Assembly: GCF_024359545.1 (NCBI RefSeq)
Contig: NZ_JAKQZG010000001.1
Coordinates: 186,001 to 250,000 of the forward strand
From: Jiella marina
GTDB taxonomy: Bacteria; Pseudomonadota; Alphaproteobacteria; Rhizobiales; Rhizobiaceae
DNA length: 64,000 bases
Reading direction: 5' to 3'
The notes under the pieces are model-generated. The model ran no database searches. It saw only the letters and a program-made list of their open reading frames with translations, and had not been told where the DNA came from. Positions 27,935 to 36,443 of this stretch are shown in pieces; positions within the stretch are counted from its first letter, which is position 1; every line of letters begins with the position of its first letter. Position numbers and translations under genes: made by a program.

Positions 27935-28642
27935 TCACAAATGCCGCATGTCATAGCGTTCGAGCACGTCCACGATGAGGTCGCGTGCCTTGATCTTGTG
28001 GTCCTGCGCCGCCTGGCAGGCGGCGGCGGCGTCGCCGTTTCGCAGACCGTCGATGATCGCCTGGTGCTCGACGACCGACTGCGTGGGCTTCGAGCGCAGC
28101 TTCAGGGTGAGGCGGCGGGCCCGGTAGGACTGATCGATATTCACCTTGGCGATGCGCTCGAGCCGCCCGTTGCCGGCGGCCTCCACCAGGAGAGCATGAA
28201 ACGCGGCGTCGTGGTCGGCCCACTGGCCCAGATCGTCGCGGGAAAGCGCTTCGGCGACCTTGGCATTCTCCGCTTCCAGTCGCCGGCAGATGGTTTCGCG
28301 CTCGGCTTCCGGCCGTTCGCAGATCAGGACGGCCGCCATGCCTTCCAGAGCGATGATGACATCGTAGACTTCCCGCATATCGACCGGTGACAGCGCACTG
28401 ATGATGACCCCGCGCTTCGCCCGAAGCTCGACCATCCCCTCGCCCTGCAGCTGGATGATCGCCTGATGGACGGGCGTGCGGCTCATGCCGAGGCGCTCGG
28501 CGATCTCCAGTTCCGAGCCCTGAAAACCCGGTGGAAACACGCCGTTGCGGATCGCGTCCTTGATGGCCGTGTAGGCGGCTTCGACGAGGGTCGCGCGGCG
28601 TTCGTCGGTTCTGGCGTCGAACACGAGTGAAGCATGCGGCAT
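27935..28642 (-). CDS. GntR-family regulator, FCD type
   Basis: 235-residue transcription factor with an N-terminal winged helix (ELEIAERLGMSRTPVHQAII) and a C-terminal all-helical FCD ligand domain whose metal-type residues are in HDAAFHALLVEAAGN and VEHQAIIDGL. FCD regulators of this kind sense organic acids. The ATG at 28642 has GGGAGGAAA upstream. It is divergent from the TTT transporter genes, so it most likely controls them and itself through the palindrome at 28716-28725. Confidence 0.9.
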   Translation of the reverse strand: MPHASLVFDARTDERRATLVEAAYTAIKDAIRNGVFPPGFQGSELEIAERLGMSRTPVHQAIIQLQGEGMVELRAKRGVIISALSPVDMREVYDVIIALEGMAAVLICERPEAERETICRRLEAENAKVAEALSRDDLGQWADHDAAFHALLVEAAGNGRLERIAKVNIDQSYRARRLTLKLRSKPTQSVVEHQAIIDGLRNGDAAAACQAAQDHKIKARDLIVDVLERYDMRHL

Positions 28643-28715
28643 GACCGGCTTTCCTCCCAATCCGGTCATGCTAACGAGGCTCGGCAGCGGGTTCAAGGCA
28701 AAGACGCATCGATGC

Positions 28716-28725
28716 TTGCATGCAA
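28716..28725. promoter_or_regulatory. Candidate FCD-GntR operator
   Basis: TTGCATGCAA is a perfect 10-base palindrome midway between the divergent regulator and tctC. Palindromes of the form TTG-N4-CAA are typical for FCD-type GntR proteins. It lies upstream of the candidate tctC promoter. Confidence 0.5.
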
Positions 28726-28742
28726 CGAAGAACGCATCATCA

Positions 28743-28772
28743 TTGACAGGGAGCCGTCCGATGGTCCCTAAT
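28743..28772 (+). promoter_or_regulatory. Candidate promoter of tctC
   Basis: A consensus TTGACA at 28743-28748 is followed after 18 bases by CCTAAT at 28767-28772. The start codon of tctC is at 28872, leaving a leader of about 90 bases. Confidence 0.45.
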
Positions 28773-28871
28773 GATGGGAAGGCTCGTCTGTCTGCCAAGT
28801 GTGCGGATGGGGTGGATCAGGAGTGAGGAGATCCGCCCGGGGCCCCGACCAGCAACGGGAGGTATTTTTCC

Positions 28872-29846
28872 ATGAAACTGACGACACTTCTGTCGACCGC
28901 CGCGCTGACGCTGGCGCTGTCCGCCGGCGCCGTCCACGCGCAGGACTCGTCCGGCGCAGGCGACTATCCGAGCAAGCCGATCAACTACATCATTCCGTTC
29001 AACGCCGGTGGCGAGTCGGACGTGGCGGCGCGCTTCCAGCAGCCGTACCTCGAAGAGGTGGCGGGCCAGAACGTGGTCATCCAGTACATTGCCGGTGCCG
29101 GCGGCGCCCAGGCCTGGTCGCAGCTGAACGGCATGGAAGCCGATGGCTACACCATCATGGGCTCGAACCTGCCGCACATCATCCTGCAGCCCATGGCCCA
29201 GGACGTCGGCTATCAGACCGACGACATCAAGAATGTTTATTTCTTCCAGTACACGCCCGACGCTCTGCTCGTGCCGGCGGACAGCCAGTTCGAGACGCTG
29301 GAGGACTTCGTCAATCACGCCAAGGAAAACCCCGGCGCGGTGACCATCGCCGGCTCGGCGACCAACTCCGCAAACCACGTCGCCCAGACCCGCTTCAACG
29401 ATCTGGCCGAGGTGAACACGACCTACATCCCCTTCTCCGGGACGAGCCCGACGATGACGGCGCTCCTCGGCAGTCAGGTGATGGGCGCGTTCAGCTACAC
29501 CACCGCCGCGCTCAATCAGGGTGACGCCGTGCGCGTGCTGGCGATCGCCGCCGAAGAGCGCGTCCCGGCCTTCCCGGACGTGCCGACCTTCAAGGAACTC
29601 GGCTATGACATGGTGGGCGGCGCCTATCGCGGTGTCGCGGTGCCAACCGATACGCCGGAAGCCGTGCAGCAGAAGCTCTCGGACATGCTCGGCGAGGTGA
29701 ACGCCAATGAGGAGTTCCAGAAGAAGATGGAGGATGCGGGCTTCGTCGTGATCTCCGTGCCTCTCTCCGAAGTGCCGGACTTCATGGCCGAGCGCCGTCA
29801 GGCCTATGAGGACGTCGCCGGGCTGATGGGCATCGAGATGAAGTGA
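28872..29846 (+). CDS. TTT-family substrate-binding protein (TctC/Bug type)
   Basis: 324-residue periplasmic binding protein with a signal peptide (LLSTAALTLALSAGAVHAQD). The Bug-family ligand loop is visible in INYIIPFNAGGESDVAARF, with VIQYIAGAGGAQAW and the second-domain block FSGTSPTMTALLGSQVMGAF. It delivers a carboxylic acid to the TctAB membrane unit. The TTT systems named SlcHFG accompany sulfolactate clusters elsewhere, while the adjacent genes suggest tartrate; the ligand is therefore open between these. Confidence 0.9.
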   Translation: MKLTTLLSTAALTLALSAGAVHAQDSSGAGDYPSKPINYIIPFNAGGESDVAARFQQPYLEEVAGQNVVIQYIAGAGGAQAWSQLNGMEADGYTIMGSNLPHIILQPMAQDVGYQTDDIKNVYFFQYTPDALLVPADSQFETLEDFVNHAKENPGAVTIAGSATNSANHVAQTRFNDLAEVNTTYIPFSGTSPTMTALLGSQVMGAFSYTTAALNQGDAVRVLAIAAEERVPAFPDVPTFKELGYDMVGGAYRGVAVPTDTPEAVQQKLSDMLGEVNANEEFQKKMEDAGFVVISVPLSEVPDFMAERRQAYEDVAGLMGIEMK

Positions 29847-29877
29847 TGCCGTTGCTTTAACAGCAAGCTGCCAACAC

Positions 29878-29910
29878 CGATCGCCGCCCTTTTTGCGAGG
29901 GCGGCGATCG
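29878..29910 (+). terminator. Strong hairpin between tctC and tctA
   Basis: CGATCGCCGCCC pairs perfectly with GGGCGGCGATCG over 12 bases around a nine-base loop. No T-run follows. It lies 32 bases after the tctC stop, as is typical where the binding protein must be made in excess of the permease, so it likely stabilises tctC mRNA and lowers read-through. Confidence 0.6.
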
Positions 29911-30055
29911 CGACTTGAGCGATCGAAGCCGGTTCTTGTGCACGGCGAGGCGTCGTGCTCCCTTCCGCAGAACGCCAGTGAGCGGCAAGCGGGACGTCCG
30001 CGAAGAACCCGCAACCGAAAGCTTTCCGCTCCCCACCCACTGCAGCGGTCTCCCG

Positions 30056-31597
30056 ATGGAAAAGCTTGTCTATCTCTTCGACGCCCTGAGCGTGATGAAC
30101 CTCGTTCTCGCGCTGGGCGGCGTCGTCGCCGGCATTCTGATCGGCGCCCTGCCCGGCCTGTCGGCCACCATGGCGGTTGCCGTGCTCGTCCCCTTCACTT
30201 TCACCATGGATCCGGCGTCCGGCCTGATCGTTCTCGGTGCGATCTATACCGGCGCGATCTATGGCGGCTCCTACTCGGCGATCCTGGTCAATGCGCCGGG
30301 TACGCCGTCGGCCATCGCGACGACCTTCGACGGCTTCCCCATGGCCAAGCGGGGCGACGGCGCGCTCGCCGTCTCGCTGGCGACGCTGGCCTCGGTCGTC
30401 GGCGGCCTCGTCGGCGCCCTGATGCTGATGTTCCTCGCGCCACCGCTGGCCCAGGTCGCGCTCGCCTTTGGACCGCCGGAATATTTCTGGCTCGCCGTCT
30501 TCGGCCTGACGCTGATCTCGGCGCTGTCGGTCGGCAATCTCTTGAAGGGTCTGATCGGCGCCTGTTTCGGGCTGCTCCTGTCGATGATCGGCATTGCCGT
30601 CGTGGGCGCCGACGTGCGCTTCACTTTCGGCAGCCAGATGCTGGTCGGCGGGATCGACATCGTTGCGGGCCTGATCGGGCTCTACTGCATCCCCGTCCTG
30701 ATCGACCTCGTCGCGACGCGCGATCCGCATCTGAAGGTCGAGAGCGACTCCTCCGGGTTCCGGCTCGGCGAATCCTTCGCCATCGTTATGCGCCAGAAGG
30801 TCAACATGATCCGCAGCGCCGTGATCGGCACGGTGGTCGGTATCCTGCCCGGCGCCGGCGGTTCGGTGGCGAGCCTCGTCTCCTATTCCGAGGCGCGGCG
30901 CTCCTCGAAGACGCCTGAGAATTTCGGCAAGGGCGAGCCGGGCGGCATCATCGCGACGGAAGCGGCGAACAACGCGACGGTCGGTGGCGGCTTCATCCCG
31001 ACCCTCGTCCTCGGCATTCCCGGCACGCCGCCCGACGCCGTCATTCTCGGCGCGCTTCTCGTCCAGGGCATCAAGATCGGACCCCAGCTTTTCCAGTCAC
31101 AGGGCTCGATCGTCTACACCTTCATCTTCGGGCTGCTCATCGGCACTCTTTTGATGCTGCCGGTCGGCCTCGTCGTCGGCCGCTACGCCTACAAGAGCAT
31201 CGTCGCGATCCCGAAGTCGGCCCTTGTTCCGACCATCGCCTTCCTGACCGTGATCGGCAGCTTCGCGATCCACAACAATCTGCACGACACGGCGGTGATG
31301 CTGACGCTCGGCGTCATCGGCTGGGTCCTGAACCGGGCGGGCTTCACCCCCTCGCCGATCGTGCTCGGCCTCGTCCTGGGGCAGATCGCCGAACAGGGTT
31401 TCGTGCAGGCCTATCTGATCGGGAATGCGCAAGGAAACGTTCTCGGTCAGTTCTTCGGCCGACCGATTTCGCTGGCGATTGCCGTCTTCGCGATCCTCAC
31501 CCTCTTCTATCCGCTGATCGCCAAGGCGATTGGCGCGGCGAGGGCTCGCAAATCCGAAACCGACACCACCGTGGAGAGCCGCGATGCAGATGCTTAG
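30056..31597 (+). CDS. TTT-family large membrane subunit TctA
   Basis: 513-residue permease with about 11-12 membrane segments. The conserved N-terminal GALPGLSATMAVAVLVPFTF, AIYTGAIYGGSYSAILVNAPG and the second-half GFIPTLVLGIPGTPPDAVIL are the TctA signatures. The ATG at 30056 (MEKLVYLFDAL) follows the open frame from 29915 that has no similarity. It overlaps tctB by 14 bases. Confidence 0.93.
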   Translation: MEKLVYLFDALSVMNLVLALGGVVAGILIGALPGLSATMAVAVLVPFTFTMDPASGLIVLGAIYTGAIYGGSYSAILVNAPGTPSAIATTFDGFPMAKRGDGALAVSLATLASVVGGLVGALMLMFLAPPLAQVALAFGPPEYFWLAVFGLTLISALSVGNLLKGLIGACFGLLLSMIGIAVVGADVRFTFGSQMLVGGIDIVAGLIGLYCIPVLIDLVATRDPHLKVESDSSGFRLGESFAIVMRQKVNMIRSAVIGTVVGILPGAGGSVASLVSYSEARRSSKTPENFGKGEPGGIIATEAANNATVGGGFIPTLVLGIPGTPPDAVILGALLVQGIKIGPQLFQSQGSIVYTFIFGLLIGTLLMLPVGLVVGRYAYKSIVAIPKSALVPTIAFLTVIGSFAIHNNLHDTAVMLTLGVIGWVLNRAGFTPSPIVLGLVLGQIAEQGFVQAYLIGNAQGNVLGQFFGRPISLAIAVFAILTLFYPLIAKAIGAARARKSETDTTVESRDADA

Positions 31598-32078
31598 AAG
31601 CGTTCACGACCCGGTCGGCACGGCGACGGCCGTCGGCTTTGCCGTTCTCGGTGTCCTGCTGATCTTCCAGTCCCAGCGGATGAGCGCCATGGGATCGGTG
31701 TTCCCGATCACCATCTCTGCGGCGATGACGCTGCTCGCACTCGTCCTCGTGATCCGCAACGTCGTCCTGGGGCTGCGCGGCATCACGCCGAAGCCCGCCT
31801 CCGGCGGCGGCGAGGGAGGCGTCTCGGGCGGATCGAACCTGCGCCGCGCCCTGTTCGTGGCACTGATGGCCGCCTGGATCGCGCTTCTGCCAATCCTCGG
31901 CTTCTATGTCGCCAGCGTCATCGCCTTCTTCGCGATCATGATCGTCGCCACCCATGAGCGGCTCAGCCCCATGCAGATCGCCATTTTGATCGCGCTGGGC
32001 TTCGCCATTCTCACCGGCTTCTATCTGCTGATGGCAAACGTCCTTCTCATCCCGATGCCGCGCGGCCTGTTCTTCTGA
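31584..32078 (+). CDS. TTT-family small membrane subunit TctB
   Basis: 164-residue protein with four predicted membrane segments (such as AVGFAVLGVLLIFQ and AILIALGFAILTGFYLLMA). TctB is poorly conserved, so the identity rests on size, topology and position after tctA. The ATG at 31584 lies inside the tctA end, giving translational coupling. Confidence 0.88.
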   Translation: MQMLRSVHDPVGTATAVGFAVLGVLLIFQSQRMSAMGSVFPITISAAMTLLALVLVIRNVVLGLRGITPKPASGGGEGGVSGGSNLRRALFVALMAAWIALLPILGFYVASVIAFFAIMIVATHERLSPMQIAILIALGFAILTGFYLLMANVLLIPMPRGLFF

Positions 32079-32121
32079 TTGCCGCCCCATCGTCCAAATC
32101 TCTCAACGGAGCAGCCCGTCC

Positions 32122-33198
32122 ATGTCGATCACCAATGCCCTCAAGATCGCGACCATTCCCGGTGACGGCATCGGCCAGGAGGTCGTGCCGGAAGGCATGC
32201 GCGTCCTCGAGGCAGTCGGCCGCAAGTTCGACATCGCCTTCCAGTTCGACGAAGTCGACTGGAGCTGCGAGACTTACAAGAAGACCGGCCGGATGATGCC
32301 GGAAGACGGGCTCGAGCAGTTCAAGAAGCATGATGCGGTGTTTCTCGGCGCCGTCGGCTGGCCGGACGTGCCGGACCATGTCTCGCTCTGGGGCCTGCTC
32401 ATCCCGATCCGCCGCGAGTTCCACCAATATGTGAACCTGCGCCCGGTCCGGCTCCTGAAAGGCACGACGAGCCCGCTCGCTGGCCGCGGCCCGGAAGACA
32501 TCGACTTCTACGTCGTGCGCGAAAACGTCGAGGGGGAATACTCCGAGGCTGGCGGAAGGCTCTATCGTGGCACGGAGGACGAGATCGCCATCCAGGAGGC
32601 GATCTTCACCCGCCGCGGCGTCGACCGTGTGCTCCGTTACGCTTTCGAACTGGCCCGCACACGCAAGCGCAAGCACGTCACCTCGGCCACCAAGTCGAAC
32701 GGCATCGTCCACACGATGCCGTTCTGGGACGAGCGCTTCAAGGCAGTGAAGGCCGACTATCCGGATATCGACACGAGCCAGTACCACATCGACATTCTGA
32801 CCGCGCATTTCGTCCAGCATCCTGACTGGTTTGACGTGGTGGTGGGCTCGAACCTCTTCGGCGACATTCTCTCCGACCTGGGCCCCGCCGTCGCCGGCTC
32901 GATCGGCATCGCGCCCTCGGCGAACATCAACCCGGAAGGGGATTTCCCCTCGATGTTCGAGCCGGTTCACGGCTCGGCACCGGATATCGCTGGTCAGGGC
33001 ATCGCCAATCCGATCGGCCAGATCTGGTCGGCGGCGATGATGCTCGATCATCTCGGACACCCTCAGGCTGCACAGGCGGTGATCGAGGCGATGGAAGAGG
33101 TGATCGCCGATCCTGCGTCGCGCACCAAGGACATGGGCGGCAAGGCGAACACCAAGGAATGCGGTGAGGCGATTGCGAGTGTGATTGCGTCGAAATAG
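32122..33198 (+). CDS. Tartrate dehydrogenase / D-malate dehydrogenase (TTC-type beta-decarboxylating)
   Basis: 358-residue NAD- and Mn-dependent decarboxylating dehydrogenase of the isopropylmalate/isocitrate family. The N-terminus IATIPGDGIGQEVVPEG, the substrate arginine region NLRPVRLLKG, the metal aspartates in SNLFGDILSDLGP and FEPVHGSAPDIAGQGIANP are all present. The sequence around DFYVVRENVEGEYSEAGG fits the tartrate dehydrogenase/decarboxylase group rather than LeuB. Products from tartrate or malate would be D-glycerate or oxaloglycolate and pyruvate. It follows tctB by 43 bases, so it belongs to the transporter operon. Confidence 0.85.
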   Translation: MSITNALKIATIPGDGIGQEVVPEGMRVLEAVGRKFDIAFQFDEVDWSCETYKKTGRMMPEDGLEQFKKHDAVFLGAVGWPDVPDHVSLWGLLIPIRREFHQYVNLRPVRLLKGTTSPLAGRGPEDIDFYVVRENVEGEYSEAGGRLYRGTEDEIAIQEAIFTRRGVDRVLRYAFELARTRKRKHVTSATKSNGIVHTMPFWDERFKAVKADYPDIDTSQYHIDILTAHFVQHPDWFDVVVGSNLFGDILSDLGPAVAGSIGIAPSANINPEGDFPSMFEPVHGSAPDIAGQGIANPIGQIWSAAMMLDHLGHPQAAQAVIEAMEEVIADPASRTKDMGGKANTKECGEAIASVIASK

Positions 33199-33255
33199 GC
33201 CGAGTCGGGAGGAATTGCGCAAACGACTGATTTTGAAAGCATTCCCTCTCCACCC

Positions 33256-33385
33256 CGTCATCCTCGGGCTTGTCCCGAGGATCTACTGAGAGATGGTCGT
33301 AGGACTGTCCGTGGGAGGACGAATGTCCCCGAAGGTTCTGGTGCAACACCGGCAGTAGATCCTCGGGACAAGCCCGAGGATGACG
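33256..33385. repeat. MITE/REP-like inverted-repeat element
   Basis: Two perfect inverted arms of 33 bases, 33256-33288 and 33353-33385, enclose 64 bases. Each arm begins with CGTCATCC on its outer side and itself contains a smaller palindrome, CCTCGGG and CCCGAGG around CTTGT. This matches the class of short palindromic repeats scattered in rhizobial intergenic regions. It fills the 337-base gap between the dehydrogenase and the dehydratase genes; the rest of the gap holds a Shine-Dalgarno GAGGAAA for the next gene and nothing else recognised. Confidence 0.8.
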
Positions 33386-33535
33386 ACGTTTCAATGGGTT
33401 AAGCGAAATGGTCATCCACTTGATACGGTGGAATCGCTCTGCCGCTCCAATGCCCAGGTGAGATGTCCAGTAGCTTAGAGAAGCACCCAGCGTTCGAACC
33501 GCGCCGAGACCACAAACAGGTTACGAGGAAACCCC

Positions 33536-34705
33536 ATGCGCATTACCGAAATCCGCGAGAAGACGGTCTCGATCGCAAGCCCGATCGCCAATGCCTTCAT
33601 CGACTTTTCCAAGATGACCTGCTCGGTGGTGGCCGTCGTTACCGATCAGATGCGCGACGGCAAGCCCGTCATCGGCTTCGGCTTCAATTCCAATGGCCGT
33701 TACGGCCAGGGCTCCTTGATGCGCGAGCGCTTCATTCCGCGTCTGATGGAGGCTGATCCGGCCTCGCTGATCGACGAGGCAAACGACAATCTTGATCCCT
33801 TCGCCATCTGGCGGACCATGATGACGAATGAGAAGCCCGGCGGCCATGGCGAGCGCTCGGTCGCCGTCGGCACGATCGACATGGCGGTGTGGGATGCCGT
33901 CGCCAAGATCGCCGGCAAGCCGCTCTATCGCCTTCTCGCCGAGCGCTATCGTGACGGGCAGGCGGATGAGAGCGTGTGGGTCTATGCGGCTGGCGGCTAT
34001 TACCATCCCGGCAAGGAGATCGAGGGCCTGAAGGACGAGATGAAGTCCTATCGCGACCGGGGCTACCGGGTCTGCAAGATGAAGATCGGCCTCGCTCCTC
34101 TGGCCGATGATCTGAAGCGAATCGAGGCGGCCCTCGAAATCGTCGGCGAAGGACAGAATCTCTGTGTCGACGCCAATGGCCGGTTCAATCTTGAAACCGC
34201 CCTCGCCTACGCCGAAGCGCTCGAGCGCTATGACCTCTACTGGTACGAGGAAGCGGGCGATCCGCTGGATTATGCGCTGCAGGCTGAGCTCTCAAGCCGC
34301 TATTCCGGCCGCATGGCAACGGGTGAAAACCTGTTCTCGATGCAGGATGCGCGCAATCTCATCCGCTATGGCGGCATGAATGCCGAAAAGGACATCGTCC
34401 AGTTCGACTGCGCGCTTTCCTACGGTCTCGTCGAATATATGCGTACGCTCGACATGATGGCCGAAAACGGCTGGTCCTCGCGACGCGTCGTGCCCCATGG
34501 TGGCCACCAGATGTCCCTGAACATTGCCGCCGGCCTGCATCTCGGCGGCAATGAGAGCTACCCGGACGTCTTCCAGCCCTTCGGCGGCTTCGCCGACACG
34601 GTCGAGGTCAAGGACAGCCAGGTCGGCTTGCCGGACGTGCCGGGTGTGGGATTCGAGGCGAAGTCGGCGCTTTATGCTTTGTTCAAGCGGGAATTGATGG
34701 ACTGA
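33536..34705 (+). CDS. tarD: D-tartrate dehydratase, mandelate racemase/enolase superfamily
   Basis: 389-residue enolase-superfamily dehydratase that converts D-tartrate to oxaloacetate. Acid-base residues are the KxK motif in VCKMKIGLAP, metal ligands in CVDANGRFNLE, YEEAGDPLDYAL and MATGENLFS, and the catalytic His in VPHGGHQMSLNIA. The sequence (GFNSNGRYGQG, NEKPGGHGERSVAVGTIDMA) closely follows the structurally known Bradyrhizobium D-tartrate dehydratase. It lies downstream of tartrate dehydrogenase, with the MITE between, so it may need its own promoter or read-through. Confidence 0.9.
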   Translation: MRITEIREKTVSIASPIANAFIDFSKMTCSVVAVVTDQMRDGKPVIGFGFNSNGRYGQGSLMRERFIPRLMEADPASLIDEANDNLDPFAIWRTMMTNEKPGGHGERSVAVGTIDMAVWDAVAKIAGKPLYRLLAERYRDGQADESVWVYAAGGYYHPGKEIEGLKDEMKSYRDRGYRVCKMKIGLAPLADDLKRIEAALEIVGEGQNLCVDANGRFNLETALAYAEALERYDLYWYEEAGDPLDYALQAELSSRYSGRMATGENLFSMQDARNLIRYGGMNAEKDIVQFDCALSYGLVEYMRTLDMMAENGWSSRRVVPHGGHQMSLNIAAGLHLGGNESYPDVFQPFGGFADTVEVKDSQVGLPDVPGVGFEAKSALYALFKRELMD

Positions 34706-34769
34706 GAGCGCGAAGTCGAGATGCGGAATGGGAGGCAAACAGGACTTCTGATCCCGTCTTGCGCTCTGC

Positions 34770-35333
34770 TCAATGCGCGTGGGAACCGCTTCCGTGCTGA
34801 GAGCCATTGGAAGGCCCGTCGTAACCACGCAGCTTCGCGTAAATTCTCATCTGGTGCGGTGTCAGAAATTCCGTCATTTCGATATGATAGCGCAGATGCG
34901 CGGCGCGCAGTTCGCCCTGGGTCTCGCCGATCAAGGCGGTCGCGTTCGACAACGACGTCGGGTCGGCCGTTTTCTCGGCAAACATTCGATCGAGTGCTTC
35001 TTCCTGACTGATCAGTTCCATGCCGAGAGGGATGGTTTCGGCCTCCATCGAGGCGAAGAGAGCTTCGGTTTTGTCCTTCTGATCCTCCGTCAAACCAAGC
35101 TTTTCTGCAAAATCGAGGACGTGACGCGGACCCGGGTAACCGTTCAATTCGGCAGGCAGGGCGAAACCCATGCCACGACCAGCCCGAAGATCAGCAATCT
35201 CTTCATCTGAAAGAGCCTTGATCGCCCTCGACTGAATGTCCGCATAGGGTTGCTGCGCATCGACGGTCTGAGCCGAGATGCATTGCGGCAGGCTGATCAT
35301 TGCGGCGACGCCCGCGAGCCAAAAACGGATCAT
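34770..35333 (-). CDS. Secreted Spy/CpxP-like protein with His-rich tail
   Basis: 187-residue periplasmic protein. A signal peptide (IRFWLAGVAAMISLPQCISA) is followed by a conserved segment GMGFALPAELNGYPGPRHVL, an EKLGLTEDQKDKTEALF helix, and a helical region ending in YHIEMTEFLTPHQMRIY. The tail contains four His (SQHGSGSHAH), which suggests metal contact. The family relation to Spy/CpxP chaperones or periplasmic metal-resistance proteins is by helix pattern only. The ATG has GAGGAGG upstream. It is flanked by convergent tarD and the comC operon and does not look functionally tied to them. Confidence 0.7.
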   Translation of the reverse strand: MIRFWLAGVAAMISLPQCISAQTVDAQQPYADIQSRAIKALSDEEIADLRAGRGMGFALPAELNGYPGPRHVLDFAEKLGLTEDQKDKTEALFASMEAETIPLGMELISQEEALDRMFAEKTADPTSLSNATALIGETQGELRAAHLRYHIEMTEFLTPHQMRIYAKLRGYDGPSNGSQHGSGSHAH

Positions 35334-35447
35334 CAAGGCCTCCTCTTGAGGTGCGGTCTTGATTTTCCGCCCTCCACTGCGAGGGCGCAAGGACCGACAA
35401 ATCAAACCTGAATCACGGTCGCCTGTTCAAGAGAGGAGGTCGGTCCG

Positions 35448-36443
35448 TCACACCCCCTCGATCATCGCCATCACATCATCCTCGATCGTCAGTCCCCTGG
35501 TCGCCGCATCCTGGCGCAATTTCCGCCCACGCGCGCCGGGAAGGCGTGTCTCCGGCTCTTCTGCAATGGCCTGTGCCAAGACGCCGAGCCGCGTCAGAGC
35601 GTCGGGGCCACCCATGGCTTTCGGATCGATCACCAGCATGAACTGTCCGAGGCGCGGCGGGGGGCCCTTGTCGTCGAAGAGCGATGAAGCTTCGGAGGCA
35701 TAGTTCGCGCCGGTTAGACCGGCCGAGAGCATCTCGACCATCATGGCAAGCGCCGCGCCCTTGGCATCCCCCATCGGCACCATGGTGCCTTCCATGGCGG
35801 CGTTGGCGTCAGTCGTGGGATTGCCGTCCTTGTCGAGCGCCCAGCCCTCGGGGATTGCCGCGCCCTTCTGCCTGGCCGCCATCACCTTGCCACGCGCGAC
35901 CTTGGAGAGCGACAGGTCGATGACGATCGGGTCTGCATCCGGCAAAGGCGCCGCGAAGGCGATCGGGTTCGTGCCGAAGAGAGGGCGCTTGCCGCCCCAG
36001 GCCGCCATGGCGCCCGGCGAGTTCGCCATCATCATCGCGACGAGGCCCGCCTCCGCAAAGCGCTCGACGGTCAGCCCCAGAACGCCGGCGTGATGCGAGT
36101 TTCGGACCGCCCCGATCGCAACGCCCGTTTCTGCGACGATGTCCTTGAGCGCTTCGATCGCGAGATCGAAGGCCGGATAGGCGAAGCCCTCGGCGGCATC
36201 GACACGGAGGACACCGGGCTTCACCCGATCGAGACCCGGTGTCGCGTGACCGTCGACCTTCTTTGCCTTCGCCTGTGCGCTGTAGGCCGGAACACGGCGG
36301 AGCCCATGACCGCCCTGCCCGGCCGCTTCCGCCGCGACCAGCGCACGGGCGACAGAGGCCGCCTGTGCGGGACCGGTCTCGGCGCGCTGAAACGCTTCCG
36401 CGACCAGGCGTTCGGCGTCTTCGATCGACAGCGTGGTGGTCAT
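35448..36443 (-). CDS. comC: (R)-sulfolactate dehydrogenase-like, Ldh/malate-dehydrogenase-2 family (ComC type)
   Basis: 331-residue NAD(P)-dependent 2-hydroxyacid dehydrogenase of the Ldh2/MDH type. Family blocks are GGHGLRRVPAYSAQ, AIGAVRNSHHAGVLG with the catalytic His, GGKRPLFGTNPIAFAAP and MVPMGDAKGAALAMMVE. In sulfolactate degradation ComC oxidises (R)-sulfolactate to sulfopyruvate; malate or lactate are alternatives in other members. The assignment rests on its operon partner slcC, which overlaps it by four bases (ATGA), and on suyAB nearby. Confidence 0.78.
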   Translation of the reverse strand: MTTTLSIEDAERLVAEAFQRAETGPAQAASVARALVAAEAAGQGGHGLRRVPAYSAQAKAKKVDGHATPGLDRVKPGVLRVDAAEGFAYPAFDLAIEALKDIVAETGVAIGAVRNSHHAGVLGLTVERFAEAGLVAMMMANSPGAMAAWGGKRPLFGTNPIAFAAPLPDADPIVIDLSLSKVARGKVMAARQKGAAIPEGWALDKDGNPTTDANAAMEGTMVPMGDAKGAALAMMVEMLSAGLTGANYASEASSLFDDKGPPPRLGQFMLVIDPKAMGGPDALTRLGVLAQAIAEEPETRLPGARGRKLRQDAATRGLTIEDDVMAMIEGV

